From Corythucha ciliata (lineage: Eukaryota > Arthropoda > Insecta > Hemiptera > Tingidae), in contig CM075938.1 of NCBI GenBank assembly GCA_038030265.1, positions 52,197,189 through 52,261,188 of the forward strand: 64,000 nt of DNA. The letters are read 5' to 3'. The translations under genes were made by a program, and so were the position numbers. Under the pieces are notes generated by a model. It saw only the letters and a list, made by a program, of their open reading frames with translations, made no database searches and was not told the DNA's origin. This document shows positions 48,127-59,294 of the stretch, piece after piece. Position 1 is the first letter of the stretch. The number at the start of each line of letters is the position of its first letter.

Positions 48127-48266
48127 GACCCGTATTCATAGTCGCTACTTAAGTTAAAATTCTCCTAAGTAAAATTCAAACCAGTTTTTGTGGGAATTAA
48201 ATCATCTGTTTTGACGCCCACTTAGGGAAATTTAAGTTTAAGAAATGTCTATGAATATGGGCCTAA
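48127..48266. mobile_element. GGCC-ended MITE (GGGCCCATATTCATAG type)
   Basis: ACCCGTATTCATAG at the left mirrors CTATGAATATGGGCC at the right, with TACTTAAGTTAAAATTCTCC mirrored inside. It sits within a larger palindrome whose arms contain TACTTTGATCAAAAA (48084) and TTTTAATCAAAGTAGCC (48272). Confidence 0.75.
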
Positions 48267-48300
48267 GTTTTTTAATCAAAGTAGCCATTTTAAGAAAAAT

Positions 48301-48415
48301 TTACAGATGTTCCCTGCATGAAACAGACCGTTTCATGCAGGGAACATCTGTAAATATGTTCGATCTGATTACAAACAGACCGTTTGTAATCAGATTGAAC
48401 ATATTTTTGAAAAAA
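48301..48415. repeat. Twin perfect hairpins sharing the same loop
   Basis: Two adjacent inverted repeats, stems of about 22 bp each, both centred on AAACAGACCGTTT. The first stem is ACAGATGTTCCCTGCATG, the second TGTTCGATCTGATTACA. Confidence 0.85.
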
Positions 48416-48443
48416 AAACTTACTCGTGTAAAAGGGACCCAGG

Positions 48444-48572
48444 GGCCTATTCTCTAACAAAAAAGCAATATGTTTTTCGAAGCAATGTTTCTATTTTATT
48501 CATTATCTTCAAACAAATGAATGAAATAGAAACATTGCTATGAAAAACATATAGGTTTTTGCTGGCATTTGT
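48444..48572. mobile_element. GGCC-ended fold-back MITE, copy 3 (right end lost)
   Basis: Starts GGCCTATTCTCTAAC as at 35437 and keeps the internal palindrome (TTTCTATTTTATTCATT / AATGAATGAAATAGAAA). It lacks the GTTAGAGAATAGG right end. Confidence 0.75.
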
Positions 48573-49870
48573 TAATTTTTTTTAATGATTTGAATGAAAT
48601 GAAGTGAAATATGGCATCAAATACGAACCCTGAAAAATTATAAAATTGGCCTCAGGGTGGAAATGAATGGACTAATAATTATTAGAAAAATTTAAGTTCG
48701 CAGTTCGACCATAGGACGTCGATGGGCCAAGAATTAATTTTTTCTTGTCTCTTCTAGCTACACGTGTGACTTCAAAATATGTTTTTCATAAAATATACGT
48801 ACCTAAAAAGTTGGCAAAAATCATGAGAAGCCATCTCATTAATTTTACAGTTAAAAAACGGGAAATTACAAAGCGACTCATACATTTTTACGTAGAATAC
48901 CATGAAAAGTGAAGAGAAAGTCGGAACAAGAAACGCAAAGTTTGAAACCTAGAGCGCTCTCATTTTAAACTTTGCACTAAGCCCATTGCTTGTAGAGACA
49001 AGTCAAACAAGAGCAACAATCATTTCTTGCTCGGCCACGAATGGGTAAAAAACAACTTTACTCATTCTACGTGGAATATAAATGGTGTACTTTACCCGCA
49101 AGTCGCGAGAAAATAAGTATACCTATTCTGCGGAGCCCAGTTTCTGTAAGATCAGACGGACTATTTAATTCCATTTTAATGTGTGAAATTACTTTTAAAT
49201 AATGAAAGAAAATGAGTATGAAACTATGAATCTCCATAATACCAAGAACAGCCGCTCGAAAAAAGTTGAACTAAGTGACGTCACGGACGCTCAGCCAATC
49301 ACAAGGCGTTGTGTCGAGTGCGAAAATTAATGAATTTTCATGACCAATTTAATAATTATTGGCATGATTTTGAGAGCACTTTGTTGCGACAAGTTCATTT
49401 TTAGGTTCTACCTGGCCAAAAGAAAAATTTCTCCCTTGAAAATTCCGACCCATGCAAGTTCCTAATTGTACGAGAGAAAAACGGTCTAACTTGCACCCTG
49501 TGACCTTGAGGGAGTCTGGGTTGGCGGCACATTTTAAAACTCTTTACACGTTATTCGTACAATAAGGATGAGCTCTCCAATTTCAAAAATCACAATTCAG
49601 CATGTAGGGCCTGTTCTGTATAATAAGCAATATACCAACTATTAATTACAATTTTGTCGCGGTACTAACTGAAAGAATATGGTGAGCAATCCAGCCCGGT
49701 ATTTCTGTATCATTGCATCCTGCAGTACCTAATATCTACACAAGCCAAAAGATTTCATACATTTTTCACAGTCCGACATTTGAAATAAAACTGAAAGGCA
49801 TTAAATTTGATTTATAATTCAAAAAATAGACTGAAATGAATAAGTAAAGAATTGGGAAACATTGCACAGG
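48573..49870. other. Intergenic, no gene recognised
   Basis: AT-rich, with no open frame or motif of note. Confidence 0.4.
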
Positions 49871-49874
49871 TTTC

Positions 49875-50190
49875 CGGAGGACTATGTTCTACCGGTTAAT
49901 TAAAGTTTACTGAATTCTTACTGATTGAGTTTGGCGAGCCACTGAGGGCAAATGCCCCAGGCAGACGATCATATTCGTAATCAGCTCCATAAAACCTTTC
50001 GAATGAGACTAGTTTCAGGACTATGTTCTTCTGGTTAAATTCACGTCCCAAATTATGGACTTTAATTATCTATAAAATCCTTAGGCCCCAGATACAGCAT
50101 GGCAGACTTCCGGATTCGTATATAGGGGGTCAAATGCCATCATTTTGCATACCTTTCGTGACTATGTTCTTCCGGTTGAATGGGACTGTC
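49875..50190. repeat. ~140-bp spaced degenerate repeat, 3 units
   Basis: The phrase GACTATGTTCT then CCGGTT or CTGGTT recurs at about 49880, 50018 and 50160, each followed by AAT and then unlike sequence. Confidence 0.55.
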
Positions 50191-51555
50191 GCCAGCTCTC
50201 GGTCTAATATCTTTGCCTTCAACCAAGGAGGTCTTCTCAAGGACGCCTTGACTCAAGGAAGCTTCATGGAACGTTCATAAATGCGGGCCTAAGTCCTATT
50301 TTCATAGATGGCCAATACGGCAATCCTAGTTTTAGGTGAATTATTCCGAGAGAAAATAAAGAAAACAACGACGATGTAAATTCAACAAATAAGAGGGATC
50401 AACCTTCCCCTGCCGGACGGCTTGAGTATGCGGTGCGGGCTGACAAGCTCGATAAACAAGTTAACATTCATTCAGTTTACAATTTCGGTGTGAAGTCAAA
50501 GCGGCCACAGTTATTAGTGAATATAAAAAGCAAGTGTGTAGGAAATTGTACTCACGATTCGAACGGATGTCAATTCAACGTCGTTGGTTCATGCCTCGAG
50601 ACAGTACACAGTAGACACGGACGAAAAAATAAAGATTGGGCCGCCAGCCGCCATGACATGAAGATCTACGGAACTGAGGGGGGGGGGTGATTACACATTG
50701 GCGCTACAGGTGCCATGCGAGCAGCGCGCAAGTGCGAGAATAAAAATCTAAATTTGAATTAATATGCTTATAATTACTTCCTTATTGCTTCGCTGATTTT
50801 TATATTTGATTTAATTTTATCAAAATAAAAATGAATGAACCCGGTGAAATCGCCGTTTTCACAACTACAACCAGTGGCAACTGGCAACATTCAACAGTCT
50901 AGTCAAAAGAGGGCGCTGCCATTCTTATTTCCTGCATCGGCCTGTCAAGTGTCAGAAGTCAACCAGCGTCTCATCTTTTATCCGGGAAAATATCGTTTCA
51001 GAGTGAGTCCGGTCAGTGTGTTTCACGTGAAAATGAACATTAAAATACGCTTCAAGAACGTTGCTGCAAGAATGGCTTTAACAATGGGCACCCGGTGAAA
51101 CGAGCAGTCGGCTTCTAAAAGGTGAGATTTCGTCAATTTATTTTGTTCATACATTGCCTCATTTTGCTATCAACCAAAATTTATTTGACCAAATAAACGA
51201 GGTCCAGGTACGATCACTATAGTCACTACACACTACACTTCACATCGCACAGGAGGGTGATAATAGAAAAAGCACAAAATTAAAGGGTCGATAAACAGGC
51301 GGACAGCGTTTTCCAACTGTTGAGGGATTTGAATACGGAAGAACAAAAACGAGATCGCTCCAGTTGCCCCCCCCCCACCCAACCCACGACAAGGTAAAAT
51401 CAACGGAAGCGGTTCGTTGCGGCCATTCAATGTCACGTGCGAATATTACGGTACGTCTGTTTTTCCCTAAACTCAAATTAGTAAGATCTTAGCCAATGGG
51501 CTGTTCTTAATTTAGCCCCAGAACGTGAATAGTAACCCAAATGAAGGCCGCCGCC
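50191..51555. other. Intergenic, no gene recognised
   Basis: Open frames at 50433-50690 and 50835-51098 have no motif. TTCTAAAAG/GTGAGATT at 51113-51128 resembles a splice donor but no partner exon is evident. Confidence 0.35.
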
Positions 51556-51559
51556 GCCC

Positions 51560-51897
51560 CCCCTCTCACCAATTTTGCGAGTTAAGCTCTTCAGAATAGT
51601 TAATAGTTAGTTAGTTTGCCTTGTTCAGTAGGTAGCTATAACCAATTTCGCGCGATGGCGTCTTCCCAATTATAAAAAACCGCTGGTTTGGTTTTTTCTG
51701 CTACTAGCTTGTTGTATTTTGCTCGCTCCCTCAGTGCCTACCTTCGCGGATTTGGCAATCAATTTTTGTCAAGTGTTCGGATCCTTCAGAAACAAATTTC
51801 GCTGGTTTGGCTCCTGGCGGCCAACCTCTCGAGTTCGGCTCCTTCCGCGATCAATTTCGTAGGTTTGGCACTTTTGGCTGACAATTTTGTTGGCTTG
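51560..51897. repeat. Type B block interrupted by copia (left part)
   Basis: Units with ATCAATTTCG, GGTTTGGC and TCCTTC. It resumes at 56155, so the copia element inserted into a pre-existing block. Confidence 0.75.
51893..51897. repeat. 5-bp target-site duplication GCTTG (left)
   Basis: GCTTG immediately before the left LTR is repeated at 56155-56159 immediately after the right LTR. Five bp is usual for copia-type integrases. Confidence 0.85.
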
Positions 51898-52012
51898 TGA
51901 TGAATTTATGAAGGACAAGATCAGGAAAAACACTTTTTTATTAGATCGAATTAAAGACCAGAAACAACAAAATATAAAAAGTCATGTGGTTATAAAATTA
52001 CAGCTTCCAACA
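51898..52012 (-). repeat. Copia 3' LTR (115 bp)
   Basis: Reads TGTTGGAAGCTGTAA...AATTCATCA on the element strand. By eye it is identical to 56040-56154. The identity implies a recent insertion. Confidence 0.95.
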
Positions 52013-52021
52013 CCCTCCCTT
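52013..52021 (-). other. Copia polypurine tract
   Basis: AAGGGAGGG on the element strand directly abuts the TG of the 3' LTR. Confidence 0.85.
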
Positions 52022-52031
52022 AATTTTAGAA

Positions 52032-55000
52032 TTAAGAAACGAGATATTTTTTGAATTTTCCGAACTTTGTAGAGTGTAGAGCCTTTGTCAATATGTCAGC
52101 GATTTGACTGCTGGTTGGACAGTATTTGACCACAATCAGTTTTTCGTTCACTTTTTCTTTGATGTAGTGGTAACGTACATCAATGTGTTTTGATCTCTTA
52201 TTCATTACACCATTCTTGATCAAGTTGATGGCGCTTTGGTTGTCGATGTTAATTTCGGTCGAGATCGAAGTTCCTGTCAGCTCTTCAAGAAAATTTTTCA
52301 AGTAAATCAGTGTTCTGGCACATTCTGCTGCACTGATGTACTCGCTTTCGGTTGAGCTAGTCGCGACGATCGATTGTTTCCTGGACACCTAGCTAACAGG
52401 TCCTCCACAGTAATAAATGACAAATCCGGTTGTGCTCTTTCTTGTTTCCTTATCTCCAGCAAAGTCGGCGTCACAAAACGCCACAAGTTTGTCATCAAGC
52501 GTGTTTGCCGAGTAGGTAATACCGGTTGAACATGTTCCTTGGAGATACCTCATTATTCGTTTCAGATTTTGAACGTCTGACTTCTGAGGATTTTCAACAT
52601 TCCTTCCACACATATTGACAGCGAAACTGAGGTCAGGCCTTGTCTTCGTCGAGAGGTAAAGTAAACTTCCAACGGCTTCTCTATATGGAAATTTAACAGT
52701 GTCAGTGTCACTTTCCTCATTTTCCTCGATCTTCGAACTTTCCGGTAGCAATGGAGTGGTAACAGTTTTACAGTATTTTTCTGTATTTTTCCATCAAACT
52801 CATCGAGTAATTTTTTTGATGAAGCTTAAGTGTGTCACCTGTTCGTACAAAGTCGATTCCGAGATATGAAATAGGATTTTCTGTGATCGTCATTTCAAAT
52901 TCTGATTTCAATCTGTTTATTATTTTTCTCATTCTGGGTAGATTTTCCCCTGCAAGCATTCCGTCATCCACATGAATAGCCATGAACATGTTTTCTTCGT
53001 CGTTTTTGAAGACACACTGTTCAGTTTTCAGTTCTTTAAATCCTTCTGAACGAAGAAATTCTGTGAAACGTTTATTCCAGCACGAGGGGGCTTGTTTCAG
53101 GCCGTACAAAGATTTCTGCAACTTGCATATTTTGGATTTATCGTCATATCCTTCAGGAAGTTCCATGTACAATTCCTCCTCGATTTGTCCATGTAGAAAG
53201 GCGGTTTTGACGTCAAATTTCATTAAATGATACTTCTTTTTCACTGCATAAGCGAGCATCAAACGTAGAGCATCGTTTCCAACAACAGGGCTAAATACTT
53301 CGTTGTAATCAACATTAGGCTGTTGCTCACAACCTCGCACCACAAGTCTCGCTCTGTACCTTCCGTCGTCTTTTATCTTGAAAACCCAACGACTGGACAG
53401 CAGTGATTTTCCTCTCGCTTCATTTCTATCTACGAGAGTCCATGTTCTGTTTTTTTTAAGAGCCTCCTTTTCTTCTTCAATTGCTTTCTCCCATTCCAAA
53501 TGATCACTCGAGTTGATAGCTTGTTTATAAGTTGATAGAACGTAGTCGCGCAGTTTTTCTGGTATTTTTATGGTTCGGCGTATTCTTCGAAGAATATTTG
53601 GCTGGCTTCTTTCTTCATCGTCAGCATTTCCTTCTTCGTTTTTTTCGACCTCTACTTCAGACTCGACTTGTACGGAAACAAGGTCGTCTTGAGGGGGTTT
53701 AGATTCTTCCAAGGGGATAAGTCCTTTTCTACCGTGGCTTTGCGTTATGACTTCAATAACTGGTGGTTCATTATTTTCGAATTGTTTGACGTCCAGCAAT
53801 CGATCAATAGAATCTTGACGTTCCTTCTTAGTGTCTATTGACTCAATAAAACTGACATCACGGCTGATTTCCACTTTTCTTTCTTCAGGGATCCAAACTC
53901 TGTACCCTTTTGACTCCTCAGAGTATCCAACAAGGATTCCTTCTCGACTTCGAGATGATAATTTCCCTTTGTTCAGTGATCTGTTCAAACAAAATACTTT
54001 AGAACCAAATATTCTCAGGTGGCTTACGTTTGGTTTCCTCCCATTCCAGATTTCATAAGGTGTTTTCCCATTCAGACTCTTTGTTGGGCACCTGTTCCTC
54101 AAATAGTTCGCTGTGTAGACAGCTTCTGCCCAAAAAGATGGTGGGAGTCCTGATTCGATAAGGAGACAACGCGCCATGTCCAAAAGAGTTCGGTTTTTTC
54201 TTTCTGAGATACCATTTTGTTCAGGATTATACGGAACGGTCAGCCTCCTTGAGATGCCACGCTTTTTAAGCAATTTGTCTAATGACTTATTGACATACTC
54301 AGTGCCATTGTCTGATTGAATGCACTTGACAGTGATACCATGCTTGTTTTCCATGAGATTTATGACTTCTTCAGATTTTTCTAGGACTTCATTTTTAGAC
54401 TTCAAAAATCTCACCTCACACCAACGTGACCTGTCATCGATAAATTCAACGAAATATTTTGCTTTTCCGTTTGATTCCGTACGAAATGGCCCGCAAACGT
54501 CAGTGTGTACGATATCAAGCAGACCTGATTTTCTGTTCGAAGATTTCGGGAAGGGAGTACGAGTCATTTTACCCTTGCAGCACGTGTCACAGTTGACCGA
54601 TTTATTTCTCAAGTCAACGTTTTCTACTCCTTGTATTGTGTCTTGTTTCACGGCGGTTATTAAATCTTGAAAATTAACATGACCAAGTCGACGGTGCCAT
54701 AAATCTAGTTTGGAATTCCGATTTTCTTCCATCGAGACTTTGCAGGCTGAACCCTTAGAGGTTCGGGCGAAGTATAAATCACCAATTCGATCGCCTACAA
54801 GCTTGACGTCTTTATCGGGTCCAAAAACTAAAACGTCCGATTTTCGAAAAAGTATTTCATACCCTTTGTCAGCCATTTTGCTTACTGACAATAAGTTAGT
54901 TCGAAGACTAGGAACGTAGAGTGTCCTATCGAGAGTGACGTTTTTGACGTTTCCGAACACGTCTGCTTTAAAAGAAGCGACACCGATTGACTTAATTTTC

Positions 55001-55953
55001 GTAGTGCTGTTGTCTGCAAGATTTAAATGCGCGTTGTTCACATTTTCTATGCGGTGGAAATCTTCAGATTTGCTACACAAGTGGGAAGTAGCACCACTGT
55101 CGAGACACCATGACGAATTGTCGACAGAACGACTTTCAGAAATGCTATTCCAGCAGTAAAAACTAATGTCTTCAGCATTTCTTGCATCATTCCTTGTTTT
55201 ATCTTGATGTGTATGACAGTCGACGGCTTTATGACCGTATTTTCCACACCGATGACAACGAAACTTGAATTTTCCACTTTGTTCCGTGTTTCCGACAGGT
55301 TTCCCGGTGGTATTACTCGATTTTACCCATTTCTTTTTCGACGAATACATTGCATTTTCCGGTATATTCAATGCACTATTCTTTCGCGCGTCATATTCTT
55401 CAATGATTTTAATTTTCAAAAATTCAGGATCGGGTAGTTCGTCTCGCGATTCTATGGCACAACGAAAGTTCTCAAAGCTAGATGGTAGACTGTAGAGCAG
55501 CATGATAGCTAGCAGGTCTCGATTTATTTCGACTTCCATGTCTTTCAGCTTGTCAACTGCGTCGAAGAAGATGTTCAAATGTTGGTGTATATCACCACCT
55601 TCTTCCATACGGTGAAGGGTCAATTGTTTGAGTAAGGTAGCCTTTCGAGCAGGTCCTTTCGACTGATAGATGTTTTCCAATTTTACCCATACTTCTCTGG
55701 AAGTTTCACAATTCTTGATTTGTTTCAATTCCGAGGGACTAATACTCAAAATTATGTCTGATCTTGCCTTCCGGTCATTTCTCAGCCATTCAGTGACTTC
55801 AGCTCCGTTTGTAGCTGTAGAGACCGGCTTCTGATTATTGCCATTCACGGAATCCCAGGCTTCGTTCTTAATCAGGAGAGCCTCCATTTGCATTTTCCAC
55901 GTGTCGTAATTGTCCTTCGACAACGATTCCACGCGTGACAAGACGGAAGTCAT
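52032..55953 (-). pseudogene. Copia Gag-Pol polyprotein, interrupted twice
   Basis: The first frame (55953-52768, 1061 residues) holds, in order: the Gag region (1-~210, starting LSKDNYDTWKMQMEAL); a CCHC zinc knuckle (Cys233, Cys236, His241, Cys246); the protease motif DSGATS (285-290); the integrase HHCC site (His420, His425, Cys455, Cys458); the catalytic acids Asp485, Asp548 and Glu584; and reverse transcriptase with Asp914 and HVDD (994-997, where YVDD is commoner). A frame change between about 52790 and 52750, at a near-tandem AAAAATAC pair, moves the rest to another frame (52751-52389). That frame stops at an in-frame TAG (52389-52391), followed by the RNase H segment (52388-52032, TSSTESEYISAAE). 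A single intact product is therefore not made from this copy. Either break could be an assembly error. Confidence 0.93.
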
Positions 55954-56027
55954 TTCAAAAAATTTTGATTGGTGAGAATAGACGGACCGACTAATTTGGT
56001 TTTCAAATCAAAAGAAGCGATGAAATA

Positions 56028-56039
56028 GGGACCATAACC
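56028..56039 (-). promoter_or_regulatory. Copia primer-binding site (half initiator-tRNA-Met type)
   Basis: GGTTATGGTCCC directly follows the 5' LTR with no gap. It matches the anticodon-arm complement of initiator tRNA-Met used by Drosophila copia (GGTTATGGGCCC) at 11 of 12 positions, not the acceptor end. Confidence 0.75.
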
Positions 56040-56154
56040 TGATGAATTTATGAAGGACAAGATCAGGAAAAACACTTTTTTATTAGATCGAATTAAAGAC
56101 CAGAAACAACAAAATATAAAAAGTCATGTGGTTATAAAATTACAGCTTCCAACA
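56040..56154 (-). repeat. Copia 5' LTR (115 bp)
   Basis: By eye identical to 51898-52012, and bounded outside by GCTTG (56155-56159). Confidence 0.95.
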
Positions 56155-56500
56155 GCTTGGCACCTTCAGCGATCATTTTCGCAGGTTGTGGCCATGGCTC
56201 GTGGGTGTGTCTCATTCAGCGACCAATTTTACGGGTTGCTGGGCTCCTTCAGCAACGCTCTCTCTCCTTCTCTTTCGTGGGTTTAGTTCCTGGATCAATT
56301 TCACAGGTTTGGTACTTTCTTCTGCCAAATTGGTGAATTGGGCTCCCATAGCATCCAATTTCGTCTTTCTGGCTCTTTTAGCAATAAATTATTACGGGTG
56401 TTATGGCCTCCTGTGAACAATTTCGTGGGCTCATCCCCCCGTGGGTTTGGCTTCTTCTGCTACCAATTTCGCGGGTTGGCGTCTTCCCAAAAACATAAAA
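56155..56500. repeat. Type B block interrupted by copia (right part)
   Basis: Units with AGCGATCATTTTCGCAGG, CAATTTTACGGG and CAATTTCGCGGGTTGGC at about 35-bp spacing. Confidence 0.7.
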
Positions 56501-56539
56501 CCTGGTTCGAATTTGCGATTTTGCAAATTCGCAGGGATT

Positions 56540-57062
56540 GCTTGAATTTACAGGTCAAAACAAGCGATTTTGAATAGAAAAATCACTCTTTTCTCTAAAA
56601 AACTGTCATTTCTGCCGAAAAATCGCCAATTAATTAAACAAATGCTCATGAGTAATTTGGAAAGGGACACGTTGAAGAAGTTTTTCTGATCCATCGAAAT
56701 AAAGTATGGACAAGTGGTGATTGACATTCATTAAAAAAATAAAAATTCCTGTTTCGTAAAACATTGAGGAGCTGCCGAGGACACAGAAATAGTTATTTTT
56801 TGACGAAAATAGATATTCCTGACAGGAAAGAGTGTGTTCTTCCCGAATCCAACGGTCAAAAGTTGTAGAATCTCAGCTGGGAAGAGAGTTATTCGCATTT
56901 AGTCCAGGAAAATGATGTTATCCTAAAAAGATTCTAGAAAAAATCATATCTCGAAGGGTTTTGATTTTCGGACCATGGGTTATGGGGTGCTTTCGATCGC
57001 AAATGAGGTGTAATTTTACCCAATTTTTTTCTTTACACTTAAACCCTTAACCCTGTATAGAT
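56540..57062 (-). mobile_element. TACAGGG-ended repeat, second copy
   Basis: Shares with 45900-46334 CAAAACAAGCGATTTTGAA (mirrored there), TCCTGACAGGAAAGAGTG, AATCATATCTCGAAGGG and TTTTGATTTTCGGACCATGG, ending ACCCTGTATA. It is non-coding. Confidence 0.65.
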
Positions 57063-57064
57063 TT

Positions 57065-57862
57065 TTCTGAAACATTGCCAAAAAATGGCGTTTTCCTCAA
57101 ATTTTAGCAGCGAATTATCACTTTTTCTCCATTTCAGCCTGAAAAAAGCTTAAAACTTGAATTTTTTTAAAAATTATTAGTTTCTTAAAATTGGCCGCAA
57201 ATTAGCGGTTTTTTGTACATTCTAGCCCTGCATTAACACCATTTTCCACCTTAAGCCGTGGATTAGCGCTTTTCCCAAGTTTTAGGTTCGAATTAGCGGC
57301 TTTTTTCACTATCTTTGCTACAAATAGATCGCTGTTAGAAGCCTTGAATTGGTGTAGTTTCAATATTAGACGCAAATTGCGTCTATTTTTTTTTTTTTTT
57401 TTAGCCGTGAATTAGTGTTTATCTACACGTTATCCACGAATTATTGATTTTCCTCAATTTCAGCCTCGAATTAGTGCTTTTTCTCAATTTTAGCATCTTG
57501 GTGTTTTTTTTTTTTTCATTCATTTTTAGCAGCGAATTAGCACGTTTTCTTAATTTGCTGAAAATTAGCGTTTCTCTTAATTCCAGGCGCACTAGTTAGC
57601 GATTTCCAAAAGTTATCCAAATTAGCCGGTGTTTTCACATTTTTGCCCCGCATTAACTTTTTTTTTCACTTTTAGCTATGGATTAGCGCTTTTTCTCACT
57701 TTTAGCCACTGCCTTGCCCTCAGAAGCCGAGAATCGGTATATTTTAAACGCCTACTGAGATTTTTTTGCTATTTTAGCCGCGAATTAGCGCTTTTCACCA
57801 TTTTAGCATGGAATTAGCACTTTTCACAATTCGTACTGAAAATTATCGACTTTATTCCGTGA
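57065..57862 (+). repeat. Type A block, forward (left of the giant palindrome)
   Basis: About 25 units. GAAGCCTTGAATTGG and GAAGCCGAGAATCGG variants recur at 57338 and 57724, as in other type A blocks. Confidence 0.85.
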
Positions 57863-57867
57863 ATTAT

Positions 57868-59287
57868 ACAGGGTGGATCCGTATAAGTGTGACAAACATT
57901 TTTGGGTAAAACTACGTTAAAAGTGGAGTAAAATGGTACCTTCGGAAGTGTCATACGTCGATCCGTTCCGGAGTTATGATTTTTTTGTGTTCAAAAAAGT
58001 AACCAATGCTTGCTTCAATGAATCCGCAATTTCTCGGCTTATATCGCCCCAAATCCAAAAAGTGAAGCCATTTTCAGAAACTACGGAACATTTCCTTTAG
58101 GATAGAGGCCATTTGATTGCTTGAAATAATCGTCAACACCCAGAAATATGACATTTTTTCCATAAATTTACGTGTCCTCTAAAATTTGTCCGTTTTACGA
58201 AAAGTCGCTGTACCCAAACAGCTTTCTCAACAGATTTTCGGTGTATCACTAAAACTTCCCCGTCTTCTAAGCTTCCTTTTGGCGTGTTCACATTTCATGT
58301 TACCAATGACGTTTCTCACAAAAACGTCACGAGAATGCACAAAAACCGTGTATTTACGAAACATGGGCCATTGTCTACGGTATTCGTGAAGGGTGCAGGG
58401 AGATCGGCAGTAAGTGAGAATAGGATATCTTACCATGGAGAAGATATCGCAAGCAAGAGACATTCAATTTGACCCCACCCCTCCATCCATTTCTGCCGAT
58501 CTCTGAGCACCCTTCACGAATATTGTTGGCACCTGGCACATAGGCAGTTGCCTGTAATTTTGTGTCAAAATACTGTTTTAGAAAGGGAAGACAGAATATT
58601 TTAGGAAGGAGAAGATGTAGTAGGCAAATGGCATTCAATTATACCCCCCCCCCTTAATGGCGACAATTTAATGAATCACTGGTGGGGGAAGGGGTCAGAT
58701 CGAATGCCTCTTGCCTTCTCCATGGTAAGATATCCTGTTCTCACTTACTGCCGATCTCCCTGCACCCTTCACGAATACCGTAGACAATGGTCCATGTTTC
58801 GTAAAAACACGGTTTTTGTGCATTCTCGTGACGTTTTTGTGAGAAACGTCAGTGGTAACATGAAATGTGAACACGCCAAAAGGAAACTTAGAAGACGGGG
58901 AAGTTTTTGTGATACACCGAAAATCTGTTGAGAAAGCTGTTTGGGTACAGCGGCTTTTTGTAAAACGGACAAATTTTAGAGGACACGTAAATTTATGGAA
59001 AAAATGCCAGATTTCTGGGTGTTGACGATTATTTCAAGCAATAAAATGCCCTCTATCCTAAAGGAAATGTTCCGTAGTTTCTGAAAATGGCGTCACTTTT
59101 TGGATTTGGTGCGATATAAGCCGAGAAATTGCGGATTTTTTGAAGCAAGCATTGGTTACTTTTTTAAACACAAAAAAAATCATAACTCCGGAACGGATCG
59201 ACGTAGGACACTTCCGAAGGTACCATTTTACTCCACTTTTAACGTAGTTTTACCCAAAAATTTTTGTCACACTTATACGGATCCACC
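57868..59287. mobile_element. Giant fold-back element, ~600-bp inverted arms
   Basis: Arms 57868-58477 and 58689-59287 are mirror images with scattered differences, joined by a ~210-bp spacer. The outer end is ACAGGGTGGATCCGTATAAG and its mirror is CTTATACGGATCCACC. Inside the arms, AACGGATCGACGTA, GGTGTTGACGATTATT, GAGAAACGTCA and GCACCCTTCACGAATAC can be followed on both sides. The spacer contains a further inverted GCACCCTTCACGAATA word (58508). No open frame shows a transposase, so it is non-autonomous. It interrupts a type A block that resumes at about 59295. Confidence 0.85.
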
Positions 59288-59294
59288 GTATAAG

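Larger units (their letters stand above)
51898..56154 (-). mobile_element. Ty1/copia LTR retrotransposon, structurally complete, 4257 bp
   Basis: Order on the minus strand: 5' LTR (56154-56040), primer site (56039-56028), polyprotein region (55953-52032), polypurine tract (52021-52013) and 3' LTR (52012-51898), with a GCTTG target duplication. The LTRs are unusually short (115 bp). The element sits in a type B repeat block. Two breaks in the coding region make this copy defective for its own enzymes, but its ends could still be used in trans. Confidence 0.95.

Noticed and set aside
50433..51098. Two 85-87 codon frames
   Set aside because: No domain or family resemblance and no convincing splice partners.
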